Of a DNA stretch of 64,000 nt, positions 48,590 to 56,707 are shown piece after piece. The position numbers were made by a program, and so were the translations under genes. The notes beneath the pieces are model-generated. The model had not been told where the DNA came from and did not search any database. It was given only the letters and a program-made list of their open reading frames with translations. How positions within the stretch are numbered: position 1 is the stretch's first letter; every line of letters begins with the position of its first letter. Source of the stretch: Bradyrhizobium monzae (lineage in GTDB: Bacteria; Pseudomonadota; Alphaproteobacteria; Rhizobiales; Xanthobacteraceae). The DNA is taken from assembly GCF_021458635.1 (NCBI RefSeq), contig NZ_JAIRDQ010000015.1, forward strand, positions 1-64,000. Direction: 5' to 3'.

Positions 48590-48602
48590 AAGCGGACATC
48601 GC
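48590..48602. repeat. AAGCGGACATCG motif, third copy
   Basis: Same 12-base motif as the two at 44788-44852, on the other side of the DUF1254 pair. Confidence 0.55.
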
Positions 48603-48680
48603 GATGCGCCGAAGAGCTGGGTCATGCCCGAGCTTGATCGAGGGGAAACGGCCAGCGCTTAGCTCTTGCCTTGCCTCGAT

Positions 48681-48908
48681 CTACCACCCGACCCCGGCCC
48701 ATCGCCGCCCGAACACCGGCGGCTTGGTCTTCACCGCCGACCAGCCGAAGAAATGATGATTGCCGGACCAGCTGTGCACCACGCCGCTGCAGATGCTGCA
48801 TTTGAACTGGCCTGAATGGGGCTCGGCATGCTCTTCCCTTGTCGCAGTGTAATTCATGCTGCAACCGGGACAGGTGAATTCTTCGATCGTCCAGAGACTG
48901 TTGGCCAT
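48681..48908 (-). CDS. Small zinc-ribbon protein of unknown function
   Basis: A 75-residue protein with CPGC near residue 13 and CSIC near 37, spaced as in a zinc ribbon. An aromatic C-terminus (WSGNHHFFGWSAVKTKPP) follows. There is no signal peptide. The pattern is like transposon-free small conserved proteins of rhizobia. Nothing on function can be inferred. The 260-bp gap to the next gene contains only its promoter region. Confidence 0.7.
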   Translation of the reverse strand: MANSLWTIEEFTCPGCSMNYTATREEHAEPHSGQFKCSICSGVVHSWSGNHHFFGWSAVKTKPPVFGRRWAGVGW

Positions 48909-49170
48909 CGCACCGCAAGTGTTTTTGGGACCTGAAGCAAAGCCTAGGGGTAGGCCTTTGCATCGGCGTAAACCGGCCGGCTGAAATCCGGTTAATCGTC
49001 GTTAGCCAAACCGCCTCCGACAGCGGACACTGCAGCATTTTCCCGGTATTCGCAGCGCCGACCAGTCCAAATCGCGCCGCCGGTCGGTCCAAGCGCGCCT
49101 TTGATCGGGCAGCTAGATTTCACCCCATCGCCCTGATCGGGGAGGGCAAAGGTCATTGGGGGATGAGATC

Positions 49171-49896
49171 ATGGGCAAGAAACTGATTTTGACGGCTGCG
49201 TTGTTGTCGCTGGCAACGCCGGCCTTTGCGGCTGACATCATCAAACCTGCGCCTGTCGTCAAGGCGCCGATCGCGCCGGCTCCGATATTCAGCTGGACCG
49301 GCTTCTATATCGGCGCCCATGGCGGTGGCGCCTGGAGCAAGTGGAGCGGCATGGATCCGACCGACCCGGCGGCGGGCTGGAGCTCGGTGACGGCCAGCGG
49401 CGGCGTGGTTGGCGGGCAGATCGGCGGCAATTACCAGATCGGCAATTTCGTGGTGGGCCTCGAGGGCACCGGCGCCTGGTCCAGCGTCACGCTCAACGCC
49501 GGCGGCCCGTTCGGCGGCGGCGCCGGCTTCAACCTGTCGCTGAAGAACGACTACATCGCAACGGTTGCCGGGCGCTTCGGCGTCGCCTTCGATCGCGTGC
49601 TGCTCTACGCCAAGGGCGGCGCGGCCTTCACCCGCGACAAGTACAGCGCCAATAATGGCCTGGCCGGCGCGCTCGCCGGTTCGGCCAACGGCAGCTTCAA
49701 CCGCACCGGCTGGCTAGCCGGCGGCGGCGCTGAATGGATGTTCATGCCAAACTGGTCGGTGCGGGCCGAATACAACTACATGGGCTTTGCCGCGATCAAC
49801 GAGCAGCCGGTGACGACGGGCAATCTGGTGGCCTCGCCGGCAAACGTAAAGCTGAACATCCAGACCGGCACGGTGGGCGTCAACTATCACTTCTGA
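49171..49896 (+). CDS. Omp25/RopB-type outer membrane beta-barrel protein
   Basis: A 241-residue outer membrane protein, the third of its family in the window. It has a signal peptide (1-22, ending PAFAAD), the linker IIKPAPVVKAPIAPAP, a first strand FSWTGFYIGAHGGG and a C-terminal barrel strand GTVGVNYHF ending in Phe, the classical BAM signal. It lacks the extra VVAKY/LVAKY tail of the two paralogues at 7529 and 8448. The ATG at 49171 follows GGGGGATGAG. It is probably a single-gene unit. Confidence 0.9.
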   Translation: MGKKLILTAALLSLATPAFAADIIKPAPVVKAPIAPAPIFSWTGFYIGAHGGGAWSKWSGMDPTDPAAGWSSVTASGGVVGGQIGGNYQIGNFVVGLEGTGAWSSVTLNAGGPFGGGAGFNLSLKNDYIATVAGRFGVAFDRVLLYAKGGAAFTRDKYSANNGLAGALAGSANGSFNRTGWLAGGGAEWMFMPNWSVRAEYNYMGFAAINEQPVTTGNLVASPANVKLNIQTGTVGVNYHF

Positions 49897-50063
49897 AGGC
49901 GCGCGTCCGGGCGCCTTCATCACAGCGGTTTCATCTTGAAGCACGACGCGGCCGGTCCCCGAGGGGCCGGGCGCGCCCGGTCGTCTTGACGCCCGGCTCT
50001 TGGCTGGCAATAACCCTAGCCCGCGCAAGTACCGGAACCCGCGTTGATGCCGCAAGGAAAGCC

Positions 50064-51179
50064 GTGCCTGTGAAAAGTCTGCGTCAGCTTCTGACGGGCG
50101 ATGACGTCATCCAGCTCGTGATCCGGCTCGGCCTGCTGGCACTCCTGATCCTGTGGACGCTCTACATCATCCGGCCGTTCGTCCCGATCCTGGCCTGGAG
50201 CGGCGTGCTCGCGGTCGCGTTCTATCCAGCCTTCAGCTGGGTCGCCAAGATCCTGGGCGGCAGGCCCAAGACCGCGGCTGTAATCCTCACCCTGATCACG
50301 CTCGGCATCGTGCTCGGCCCGGCCACGTGGCTCGGCGTGAGTGCCGTGGACGGGGGCAGGGAGCTGGCGCACGAGCTCGGCACCGGCGACCTCGCGCTCC
50401 AGACGGCGCCGGAATCGATCAAGTCATGGCCGGTGATCGGCCCGACGCTCTACGAGCTCTGGGATCAGGCCTACACCAATATCCGCGCCGTGCTGCGCGA
50501 GGTCGCGCCCTATCTGCAGCCGCTGGCGGGACCGCTGTTGTCGCTCGCGGGTGATGCCAGCCTCGGCACGCTCCAGTTCCTGGTTTCGGTGTTCGTGGCC
50601 GGTTTCCTGTTTCCGCACGGGCCCCGGCTGGTTGCGGCCGGACGCGGTTTCCTGTCGCGCATCGTGCCCGAGCAGAGCGAGCATTTTCTCGAGCTGGGCG
50701 GCGCCACCATCCGCGCCGTTGCGCAAGGCGTGATCGGCGTCGCCATCGTGCAGGCGCTGCTTGCCGGCATCGGTTTCAAGCTCGCCGCCGTGCCGAGCGC
50801 CGGCCTGCTCGCCTTCATCGTGCTGCTGCTGTCGATCGTGCAGATTGGCGCCTTCCTCGTGCTGCTGCCGGTGATCATCTGGATCTGGACCGCCAAGGAC
50901 GTCACCACTGCGTTGCTGTTCACCGTGTTCTTCGTCCTTGTCGGCTTCCTCGACACCATGCTGAAGCCGCTCGTGATGGGACGCGGTCTCAACACGCCGA
51001 CCATCGTGATCTTCGTCGGCGTGATCGGCGGCACGCTCGCCCACGGCATCGTCGGCCTGTTCATCGGGCCGATCATCCTGTCGGTGGCGTGGGAGGTGGC
51101 GGCGGCGTGGATTCGGACCGAGGACCGAGCCGCGGCTGCGAAGCCGAATGCGCTCCCGCCGGCCGACGAGGTTCGCTAG
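50064..51179 (+). CDS. AI-2E-family (UPF0118) membrane transporter
   Basis: A 371-residue inner-membrane protein with about eight helices (first near 18-55, LIRLGLLALLILWTLYIIRPFVPILAWSGVLAVAF). The family end LKPLVMGRGLNTPTIVIFVGVIGGTLAHGIVGLFIGPIIL is near 300-340. Members include exporters of AI-2 or Na+/H+ antiporters, and the substrate cannot be told. The GTG at 50064 has AAGGAAA just upstream; the frame is open further back but without similarity. Confidence 0.88.
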   Translation: MPVKSLRQLLTGDDVIQLVIRLGLLALLILWTLYIIRPFVPILAWSGVLAVAFYPAFSWVAKILGGRPKTAAVILTLITLGIVLGPATWLGVSAVDGGRELAHELGTGDLALQTAPESIKSWPVIGPTLYELWDQAYTNIRAVLREVAPYLQPLAGPLLSLAGDASLGTLQFLVSVFVAGFLFPHGPRLVAAGRGFLSRIVPEQSEHFLELGGATIRAVAQGVIGVAIVQALLAGIGFKLAAVPSAGLLAFIVLLLSIVQIGAFLVLLPVIIWIWTAKDVTTALLFTVFFVLVGFLDTMLKPLVMGRGLNTPTIVIFVGVIGGTLAHGIVGLFIGPIILSVAWEVAAAWIRTEDRAAAAKPNALPPADEVR

Positions 51180-51271
51180 CCGGGCAGCCCCGGCGGGTTG
51201 CCCGGGCGTTCACCGCACCTCGCATGCGTGTGGACAACGATGGACGCCGACGGTATCCGGGGAGGTCGCCG

Positions 51272-51297
51272 AACTTGTCTAATGAAATAGACAAGTT
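51272..51297. repeat. Perfect inverted repeat AACTTGTCTA-N6-TAGACAAGTT
   Basis: Two exact 10-nt inverse arms separated by ATGAAA. It ends 3 nt before the first candidate ATG of the Nudix gene and 39 nt before the second. It has the form of an operator for a dimeric regulator, or of a translational hairpin. Confidence 0.7.
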
Positions 51298-51300
51298 ACC

Positions 51301-51729
51301 ATGGCGCGATTCTGTTTTCAGTTTGCGACAGTTGTAATGGCGAAGTCTTCCAAGCTGGTTGCCGCCAGGCGCGGCAAGGTCCTGTTGGTCAGGCGACGGT
51401 CGGATGGCCTGTGGATGTTCCCCGGCGGCCGCAAGCGCGCGCGCGAGTCCGACAAGGACTGTCTGCGCCGAGAGATCAAGGAAGAGCTGCCCAAGCTGAA
51501 GCTTGGCCGGATCAGCCTCTGGAAGGAAGTGACGGCCAAGAACAAGCGTTCGGGCCGCAAGATGAGCGACGCGATCTTCATCGCCAAGAGCGCCAAGGGC
51601 CGGCTTGCGATCGGCGACAAGAAGGAGCTCGACCGCGCCGCCTGGCAGAAGCCGCGTGGGATCCGCCTGACCGCAACCTCGCGCTACATCCGCGATCGCC
51701 TGTTTCCAAGGAAGCCACGCCGGACGTGA
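51301..51729 (+). CDS. Nudix hydrolase
   Basis: A 142-residue Nudix-fold protein, cleaving nucleoside diphosphate-X compounds or diphosphoinositol-like substrates. The Nudix box reads GRKRARESDKDCLRREIKEELPKL near residues 44-67. It keeps the REUxEE metal ligands but has Pro where the motif has Gly. Two starts are possible: ATG 51301 and ATG 51337 (MAKSSKL), the latter giving 130 residues and clearing the upstream inverted repeat. It is rich in Lys and Arg. Confidence 0.82.
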   Translation: MARFCFQFATVVMAKSSKLVAARRGKVLLVRRRSDGLWMFPGGRKRARESDKDCLRREIKEELPKLKLGRISLWKEVTAKNKRSGRKMSDAIFIAKSAKGRLAIGDKKELDRAAWQKPRGIRLTATSRYIRDRLFPRKPRRT

Positions 51730-51821
51730 GCCGCCATGGTGTGACAAATCGCCCGATCATTCCGCGCGGCATGTGTGAACCAGTTCACAAGCTGCCGCGG
51801 AGAGGGCTGCTATAAGGGCGT

Positions 51822-51885
51822 CATTGCCTTACCAATCCATTTTCCTTGAAACGCCCCAGTGTCTCCGCGCACTGGGGTTTTTCGC
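51822..51885 (+). ncRNA. Candidate small RNA with strong intrinsic terminator
   Basis: An extended -10 (TGCTATAAG, 51808-51816) would start a transcript near 51822. The transcript would carry an unpaired stretch TTACCAATCC and TTTTCCTTGAA, then end at CCCCAGTG-N8-CACTGGGG and T5 (51855-51883). The size is about 62 nt. No -35 is obvious. The alternative is that the hairpin only ends the Nudix transcript, 125 nt upstream. Confidence 0.4.
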
Positions 51886-51902
51886 GTCGGGCGCCCGTCT
51901 GC

Positions 51903-52190
51903 TCAGCCTTGCCGCCGCAAAAAGCCGGTGATCGTGACCTTCTCCCAGATGCCGGCCGCCGCGAACGGATCGGCGCGATTGAAGGCCTCGACCTCGGCAC
52001 GGCTGGGCGCCTCGATCAGGAACAGGCTGCCGATCATCGTAGCGCCGTCGTCGGAGACCAGCGGTCCCGACATCACGATCTTGACGCCGACGCGCGAAGT
52101 GTCACTGAGAAACGCCTTGTGGGCATCGTAATTGGCAAGCCGCGTCGGCAGTGCGCCGGCGCGGTCGATGGCATGGATGGCAAATAGCAT
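51903..52190 (-). CDS. YciI-family protein
   Basis: A 95-residue protein of the YciI/ferredoxin-like alpha-beta fold. It starts MLFAIHAIDRAG and has the conserved LANYDAHKAFL (with the His of the family active site) and SLFLIEAPSRAEVEAFNRADPFAAAGIW blocks. Relatives include muconolactone isomerase-like and dechlorinating enzymes. GGAGA precedes the ATG at 52190. It is the last gene after the ring-cleavage operon, 67 nt behind the substrate-binding gene, and could act in the same pathway. Confidence 0.85.
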   Translation of the reverse strand: MLFAIHAIDRAGALPTRLANYDAHKAFLSDTSRVGVKIVMSGPLVSDDGATMIGSLFLIEAPSRAEVEAFNRADPFAAAGIWEKVTITGFLRRQG

Positions 52191-52257
52191 GATGTCTCCG
52201 GGAGTTTTCTTGGGGACGGCTGTCATCCCAGCCGTCCCGGTGTTGAATACGCTGAGG

Positions 52258-53232
52258 TTATTTCGCGCCGAGCTTGCTGGCCTCTTCGAAGGTCGGGCAG
52301 GTGCGCTGCTCGAGCGGCTGGTCGAACGGCTGGTAATTGTCCTTGGTGATGACGGTCGGCTTCAGCACGATCTCACTGATGATCGGCTGGTTACGCAGGC
52401 TGCGGACCGCCATCATGGTGCCGAGGCAGCCTTGGTAAAAGCCGTTGTAGTCGCCGCTGGCGAGCAGCTTGCCGGACTTGATCGCGTCGATCGCCTCCTT
52501 GGTGCCGTTGATACCGATCACCTGGGCCTTGCGGTTGGCGCCGTCGAGCGCCTCGATGGCACCGACCGCCATGGCGTCGTTGGCCGCGAGCACGCCGTCG
52601 ATCTGCGCATTCGACTGCATCAAATTCTCCATGACCTGGAGCGCCTGGAGCCGCTGATAGTTGCCGGGCTGCGAGGCCAGCAATTTGGCGCCCGGATTTT
52701 CCTTCAGCGCGTCGTTGAAGCCGCGGACGCGATCGACATTGGTCAGCGAGCCCTTGACGCCCTCGATGATGACGATGTTGCCCTTGCCGCCGAGCGTCTT
52801 GAGCAGGAAACGCGCGGTCTCGAGCCCGAGGCTGTAATCGTCGGCGCCGACGAAGGAGAGGAATTTTCCGCCGGCGGAGCGGTCGGTGATGTTGACGACG
52901 GGAATCTTGGCGTCGTTGATCTTCTCGACGCCGGGCACCATCGCCTTGTAGTCGACCGGCGTGAACACGATCGCGCTCGGCTTCTTCACCACGACGTCCT
53001 CGATCTGGCTGAGCTGCTCGGGGATCGAGTCCGGCTTGGTCGGAATGTACTGCAGCGTCTTGGCGTTCAGCGTCTTCGCCATGTTGTCGGCGCCGACCCG
53101 CACCGTCTGGAAGAACGGGTTGGTCTGATTCTTGGTGAACACGGCGATGGTCTCGCCGTCGGCGCGCGCCTGCGTCGTGAGCGCAGCCGCCATTACGAGC
53201 GGCAGTGCGAGATAGCCCAGTCTCTGTTTCAT
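52258..53232 (-). CDS. Ribose-type ABC transporter substrate-binding protein
   Basis: A 324-residue periplasmic receptor (Peripla_BP_4, RbsB-like) with a signal peptide (1-24, ending TQARAD). Typical blocks are IAVFTKNQTNPFFQTVRVGADNMAK, PSAIVFTPVDYKAMVPGVEKI, NGTKEAIDAIKSGKL and GVLAANDAMAVGAIEAL. The sugar-type fold also serves for cyclitols and other polar compounds. It lies 43 nt after the permease genes and before YciI. GGAGA precedes the ATG. Confidence 0.92.
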   Translation of the reverse strand: MKQRLGYLALPLVMAAALTTQARADGETIAVFTKNQTNPFFQTVRVGADNMAKTLNAKTLQYIPTKPDSIPEQLSQIEDVVVKKPSAIVFTPVDYKAMVPGVEKINDAKIPVVNITDRSAGGKFLSFVGADDYSLGLETARFLLKTLGGKGNIVIIEGVKGSLTNVDRVRGFNDALKENPGAKLLASQPGNYQRLQALQVMENLMQSNAQIDGVLAANDAMAVGAIEALDGANRKAQVIGINGTKEAIDAIKSGKLLASGDYNGFYQGCLGTMMAVRSLRNQPIISEIVLKPTVITKDNYQPFDQPLEQRTCPTFEEASKLGAK

Positions 53233-53275
53233 GTCGTCTCCATCCCCATTTTGGTTTGTTGGATTGCTTGAGAAC

Positions 53276-54253
53276 TCATTGCGCGCGGCGGCGGGTCTTC
53301 ATGTCGAGCCAGACCGCGAGAATGACGATGATGCCGGTAACGAGCGGCTGCCAATTGGCGCTGACCGAGAGCAGGTTCATGCCGTTCAGCACCAGCGTCA
53401 GGATCAGCGCGCCGATGAAGGTCCCGAACACGGTGCCGACGCCGCCGAACAGCGAGGTGCCGCCGATCAGCACGGCCGCGATCGCCGGTAGCGTCAGGCT
53501 TTCGCCGATGTCGGCTTCGGCGGAGTTGAGCCGGGACAGGAAGATGATCGAGGCGAGCCCCGCCATCGTGCCGGAGACGGCGTAGACGAGCAGAAGCCGC
53601 CGCGTGACCGGAATGCCGGAGAGGCGGGCGGCGACCGGATTGGCGCCGATCGCATAGATCTCCTGGCCCCAGATCGTGCGCTGGGCAAACACCGTTCCGA
53701 TCCCGAGGAACACCAGCAGCAGATAGACCGGGATCGGGAGCCCGAACAGATAGCCGCTGCCGATCTGGCGGAAGCCCGCCGGAAAGCCGTGCAGCGTCTC
53801 GCCCGCCATGTACCAATAGGTCAGGCCGTTCAGCACCCACAGCATGCCGTAGGTGGCGATGAAGGAGGGGATGCGCAGCGCCGTCACCATGATGCCGTTG
53901 AGGAGGCCGACGACGCCGCCGCAGGCAAGCCCGGTCAGGATGCCGAGAACAGGCGATCCCGTGGTGTGGATCACGGTCCCGGCGACGCACGCGGACAGGG
54001 CGACATTGGCGCCAACCGAGAGATCGAGACCGGCGGTGAGCACCACCAGCGTCAGGCCCGAGGCGATGAAGAAGGTGAGGCTTGCCTGGCGCAGCACGTT
54101 GAGGATGTTGCCGAGGCTGAGGAAGGAGTCGTTCAGCACCGCCAGCACGGCGCAGATCAGGAACACGGCGAGCAGCCGATAGAACAGCTGGATCGCGTCC
54201 TGGGACAGGAACGAACGTGGCGGCGACAGGGTCTCCTTGGTGATGTCGGTCAT
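53276..54253 (-). CDS. Ribose-type ABC transporter permease
   Basis: A 325-residue inner-membrane permease of the RbsC type (BPD_transp_2). The family motifs are LTAGLDLSVGANVALSACVAG near 83 and NPVAARLSGIPVTRRLLLVYAVSGTMAGLASII near 215. GGTSLFGGVGTVFGTFIGAL is near 268. It overlaps the upstream permease by 4 nt. The two permeases together would form the channel. Start at 54253 fits the ATGA overlap. Confidence 0.92.
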   Translation of the reverse strand: MTDITKETLSPPRSFLSQDAIQLFYRLLAVFLICAVLAVLNDSFLSLGNILNVLRQASLTFFIASGLTLVVLTAGLDLSVGANVALSACVAGTVIHTTGSPVLGILTGLACGGVVGLLNGIMVTALRIPSFIATYGMLWVLNGLTYWYMAGETLHGFPAGFRQIGSGYLFGLPIPVYLLLVFLGIGTVFAQRTIWGQEIYAIGANPVAARLSGIPVTRRLLLVYAVSGTMAGLASIIFLSRLNSAEADIGESLTLPAIAAVLIGGTSLFGGVGTVFGTFIGALILTLVLNGMNLLSVSANWQPLVTGIIVILAVWLDMKTRRRAQ

Positions 54254-55200
54254 GTGCGGCTCCGCAAGCCGTCGAGGAACAGCGCGACGATGACGAGGAC
54301 GCCGACGCTCGCCACCTGCACCGAGGACGGCAGCGAGATCAGGTTCAGCCCGTTGCGCAGCACGCCGACGGCGATGACGCCAAGGAGGGTGCCGAGCAGC
54401 CAGCCATTGCCGCGCTCGAACGAGGTGCCGCCGACGGCGACCGCGGCGATCGCATCGAATTCGAGCCCGAGGCCCGCGGTCGGATGGCCCGAATTCATCC
54501 GGGCGGTCATCAGCAGGCCGGCGATGCCGGCCATGGTGCCGCCGATCGCGTAGACCGCGATCAGCAGCTTGTTGGGCGAAAGGCCGGCATAGCGGAGTGC
54601 CTCGCGATTGCCGCCGAGCGCGAACACGTAGCTGCCGAAGCGGGTGTGATAGAGCAGGCCGTGAAAGGCGGCGTAGGTCACGAGCGCGATCACGATCGGC
54701 ACGGGAATGCCGAGCAGTGTCGCCGAATAAATGTCGCGGACGCTGTGGGGAATGCCGACCACGCTCTGGCCGTCGGAGACGATCAGCGACAGGCCCTGTG
54801 CCATGCCCAGCGTGCCGAGCGTCGCCACGAAGGGCGGAATGCCCAGGATCGCGACCAGCCAACCATTGACGGTGCCGAAGGCCGCGCCGACCAGCACGCC
54901 TGCGCCGAGGCCGAGCAGCATCGACTTGGTCGCAAGCGAGACGATGGCGACGCAGAGCGAGGTCAGCGTCAGCACCGCACCCATCGAGAGGTCCAGCCCC
55001 TCGGTCATGATGATCAGCGTCATCGGCAGCGCGAGCATGGTCAGGATGGTCGACTGCACCAGCACGTTGGAGAGGTTGGCCGGGGTGAGAAAGCCGGGCG
55101 CGATCGCGCCGAACAGCACGATCAGGGCGCCCAGCACGATGGCGACGCCGGGAATGCGCTGCAGCGGATTGGGTTGTGATACGACCGCGGCCTCACGCAT
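54250..55200 (-). CDS. Ribose-type ABC transporter permease
   Basis: A 316-residue RbsC-like inner-membrane permease, the partner of the gene at 53276. Visible blocks are MTEGLDLSMGAVLTLTSLCVAI near 71, GGNREALRYAGLSPNKLLIAVYAIGGTMAGIAGLLM near 198 and GGTSFERGNGWLLGTLLGVIAVGVLRNGLNL near 257. It overlaps the ATPase stop by 8 nt. Two different permease genes point to a heterodimeric channel. Confidence 0.92.
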   Translation of the reverse strand: MREAAVVSQPNPLQRIPGVAIVLGALIVLFGAIAPGFLTPANLSNVLVQSTILTMLALPMTLIIMTEGLDLSMGAVLTLTSLCVAIVSLATKSMLLGLGAGVLVGAAFGTVNGWLVAILGIPPFVATLGTLGMAQGLSLIVSDGQSVVGIPHSVRDIYSATLLGIPVPIVIALVTYAAFHGLLYHTRFGSYVFALGGNREALRYAGLSPNKLLIAVYAIGGTMAGIAGLLMTARMNSGHPTAGLGLEFDAIAAVAVGGTSFERGNGWLLGTLLGVIAVGVLRNGLNLISLPSSVQVASVGVLVIVALFLDGLRSRT

Positions 55201-56707
55201 GATGCATCCCCAATCGCACGATGTTCTCCTCGGTCAGCTCGTTGCGTGCCAGGTGTCCGGCGACGCGGCCCTCGCGCATCACATAGGCGCGATCGCAGAC
55301 ATGGCAGATCTCGACTTGCTCGGACGAGATCATCAGGGCGGCCGCGCCCTCGGCGACCAGCCGGTCGATCAGCGCGAAGATCTCGGACTTTGCGCCGACA
55401 TCGATGCCGCGCGTCGGCTCGTCGAAGATGAAAAGTTTTGCGCCGGCGGCGAGCCATTTGCCGATCACGACCTTCTGCTGGTTGCCGCCGGATAACAGGC
55501 CGACGGTCTGGCGCGCGCTCGGGGTGGCGATGCGAAGCTGCCGGATCAGGCCATCGGCGGTGCGCTGGCCGCTGCGCGGATCGAACAGCCCGCTCGGGAA
55601 CAGCTTTCGCAGCGCCGAGACCACGAGATTGTCGCCGACCGAACGCAGCAGCGCGAGCCCCTCGCTCTTGCGGCTCTCGGGGATCAGCGCGATGCCACGC
55701 CGGGCGGCCATGTCGGGCTCGCCGGAAATAGCCTTGCCTTCGAACACGATCTCGCCGGAGGCGACCGGGTCGGCGCCGAAGATCGCGCGCGCAACCTCGC
55801 TGCGGCCGGATCCGACCAGGCCGCAGAGGCCGACGATCTCGCCCCGGCGCACCTCGATGTTGATGTCGGCGATGCCGCTCGGCGCGGTCAAGCCCTTCAC
55901 CGCAAGCAGCACCTCGCCGGGCTTGTCGGCGAAATTGCGCGGATAAGTCATGTCGACGGTGCGGCCGACCATCATGCGGACGAGCTGGTCGGGCGTGACA
56001 TCGGCCGGGCGCACGCCGTCGATGCGGCGGCCGTCGCGCAGGACGGTGATGCGGTCGCCGAGCGCAAACAATTCGGCCATGCGGTGCGAGATGTAGACGA
56101 TGGAGACGCCGTCGGCCTTCAGCTTCGCGATCAATGCGAACAGCAGCTCGGTCTCGCGGTCGGACAGCGCAGCGGTCGGTTCATCCATCACCAGGATGCG
56201 CGCGTTCTGGCTGATGGCCTTGGCGATCTCGACCATCTGCTGCTGGGCGACGCCGAGCGTGTTGACGGTGATGGACGGGTCGATGTCGAAACCGATTGAT
56301 TCGAGCAGGCGCTTGGCATCGGCCAGGATCTTGCGGCGGTCGATGGTGCCGGGAATCCGGCCCTTCGGCTCGCGGCCGAGGAAGATGTTCTGGGCGATGT
56401 CGAGATAGGGGACGAGCGAGAATTCCTGGAAGATCACGGCAATGCCGAGTTTTTGCGCGTCGGCGGTAGAGGCGATCGTGACCCTATCGCCCTTGTAGAA
56501 GAATTCCCCGGCATCGGCCTGGTAAGCGCCGCAAAGCACCTTCATCAGGCTCGACTTGCCGGCGCCATTCTCGCCGAGCAGCATATGGACTTCGCTCGCG
56601 TAGAGCGCAAAGGACACGTCGTCCAGCGCCTTGACGCCGGGAAACGTCTTGCTGATGCCGCGCAGCTCAAGCAGCGGGGTCGCTGCGGTCTCGCCGGGAA
56701 CGTTCAT
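55193..56707 (-). CDS. Ribose-type ABC transporter ATPase (two-domain)
   Basis: A 504-residue RbsA-like ATPase with two nucleotide-binding halves. The first has Walker A GENGAGKSS near 42, signature VAQQQMVEIAKAI and Walker B ILVMDEPTAALS. The second has the degenerate GLVGSGRSE near 294, signature LLSGGNQQKVVIGKWL and FDEPTRGIDVGAK. This asymmetry is normal for the family. It overlaps the flavoprotein stop by 4 nt, so transport and catabolism genes are translated in series. Confidence 0.94.
   Translation of the reverse strand: MNVPGETAATPLLELRGISKTFPGVKALDDVSFALYASEVHMLLGENGAGKSSLMKVLCGAYQADAGEFFYKGDRVTIASTADAQKLGIAVIFQEFSLVPYLDIAQNIFLGREPKGRIPGTIDRRKILADAKRLLESIGFDIDPSITVNTLGVAQQQMVEIAKAISQNARILVMDEPTAALSDRETELLFALIAKLKADGVSIVYISHRMAELFALGDRITVLRDGRRIDGVRPADVTPDQLVRMMVGRTVDMTYPRNFADKPGEVLLAVKGLTAPSGIADINIEVRRGEIVGLCGLVGSGRSEVARAIFGADPVASGEIVFEGKAISGEPDMAARRGIALIPESRKSEGLALLRSVGDNLVVSALRKLFPSGLFDPRSGQRTADGLIRQLRIATPSARQTVGLLSGGNQQKVVIGKWLAAGAKLFIFDEPTRGIDVGAKSEIFALIDRLVAEGAAALMISSEQVEICHVCDRAYVMREGRVAGHLARNELTEENIVRLGMHHA

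Larger units (their letters stand above)
47922..48680. other. Gene-poor stretch upstream of the DUF1254 operon
   Basis: Apart from the substrate-binding-protein remnant at 48368 and one AAGCGGACATCG motif, no gene is supported. The first 150 bases must hold the promoter of the leftward DUF1254 pair, but no clear hexamers stand out. Confidence 0.4.

Noticed and set aside
53276..54862. Reading one sugar permease as a 528-residue fusion
   Set aside because: The extra N-terminal part is the other permease gene out of frame; the ATG at 54253 overlaps the previous stop as expected.
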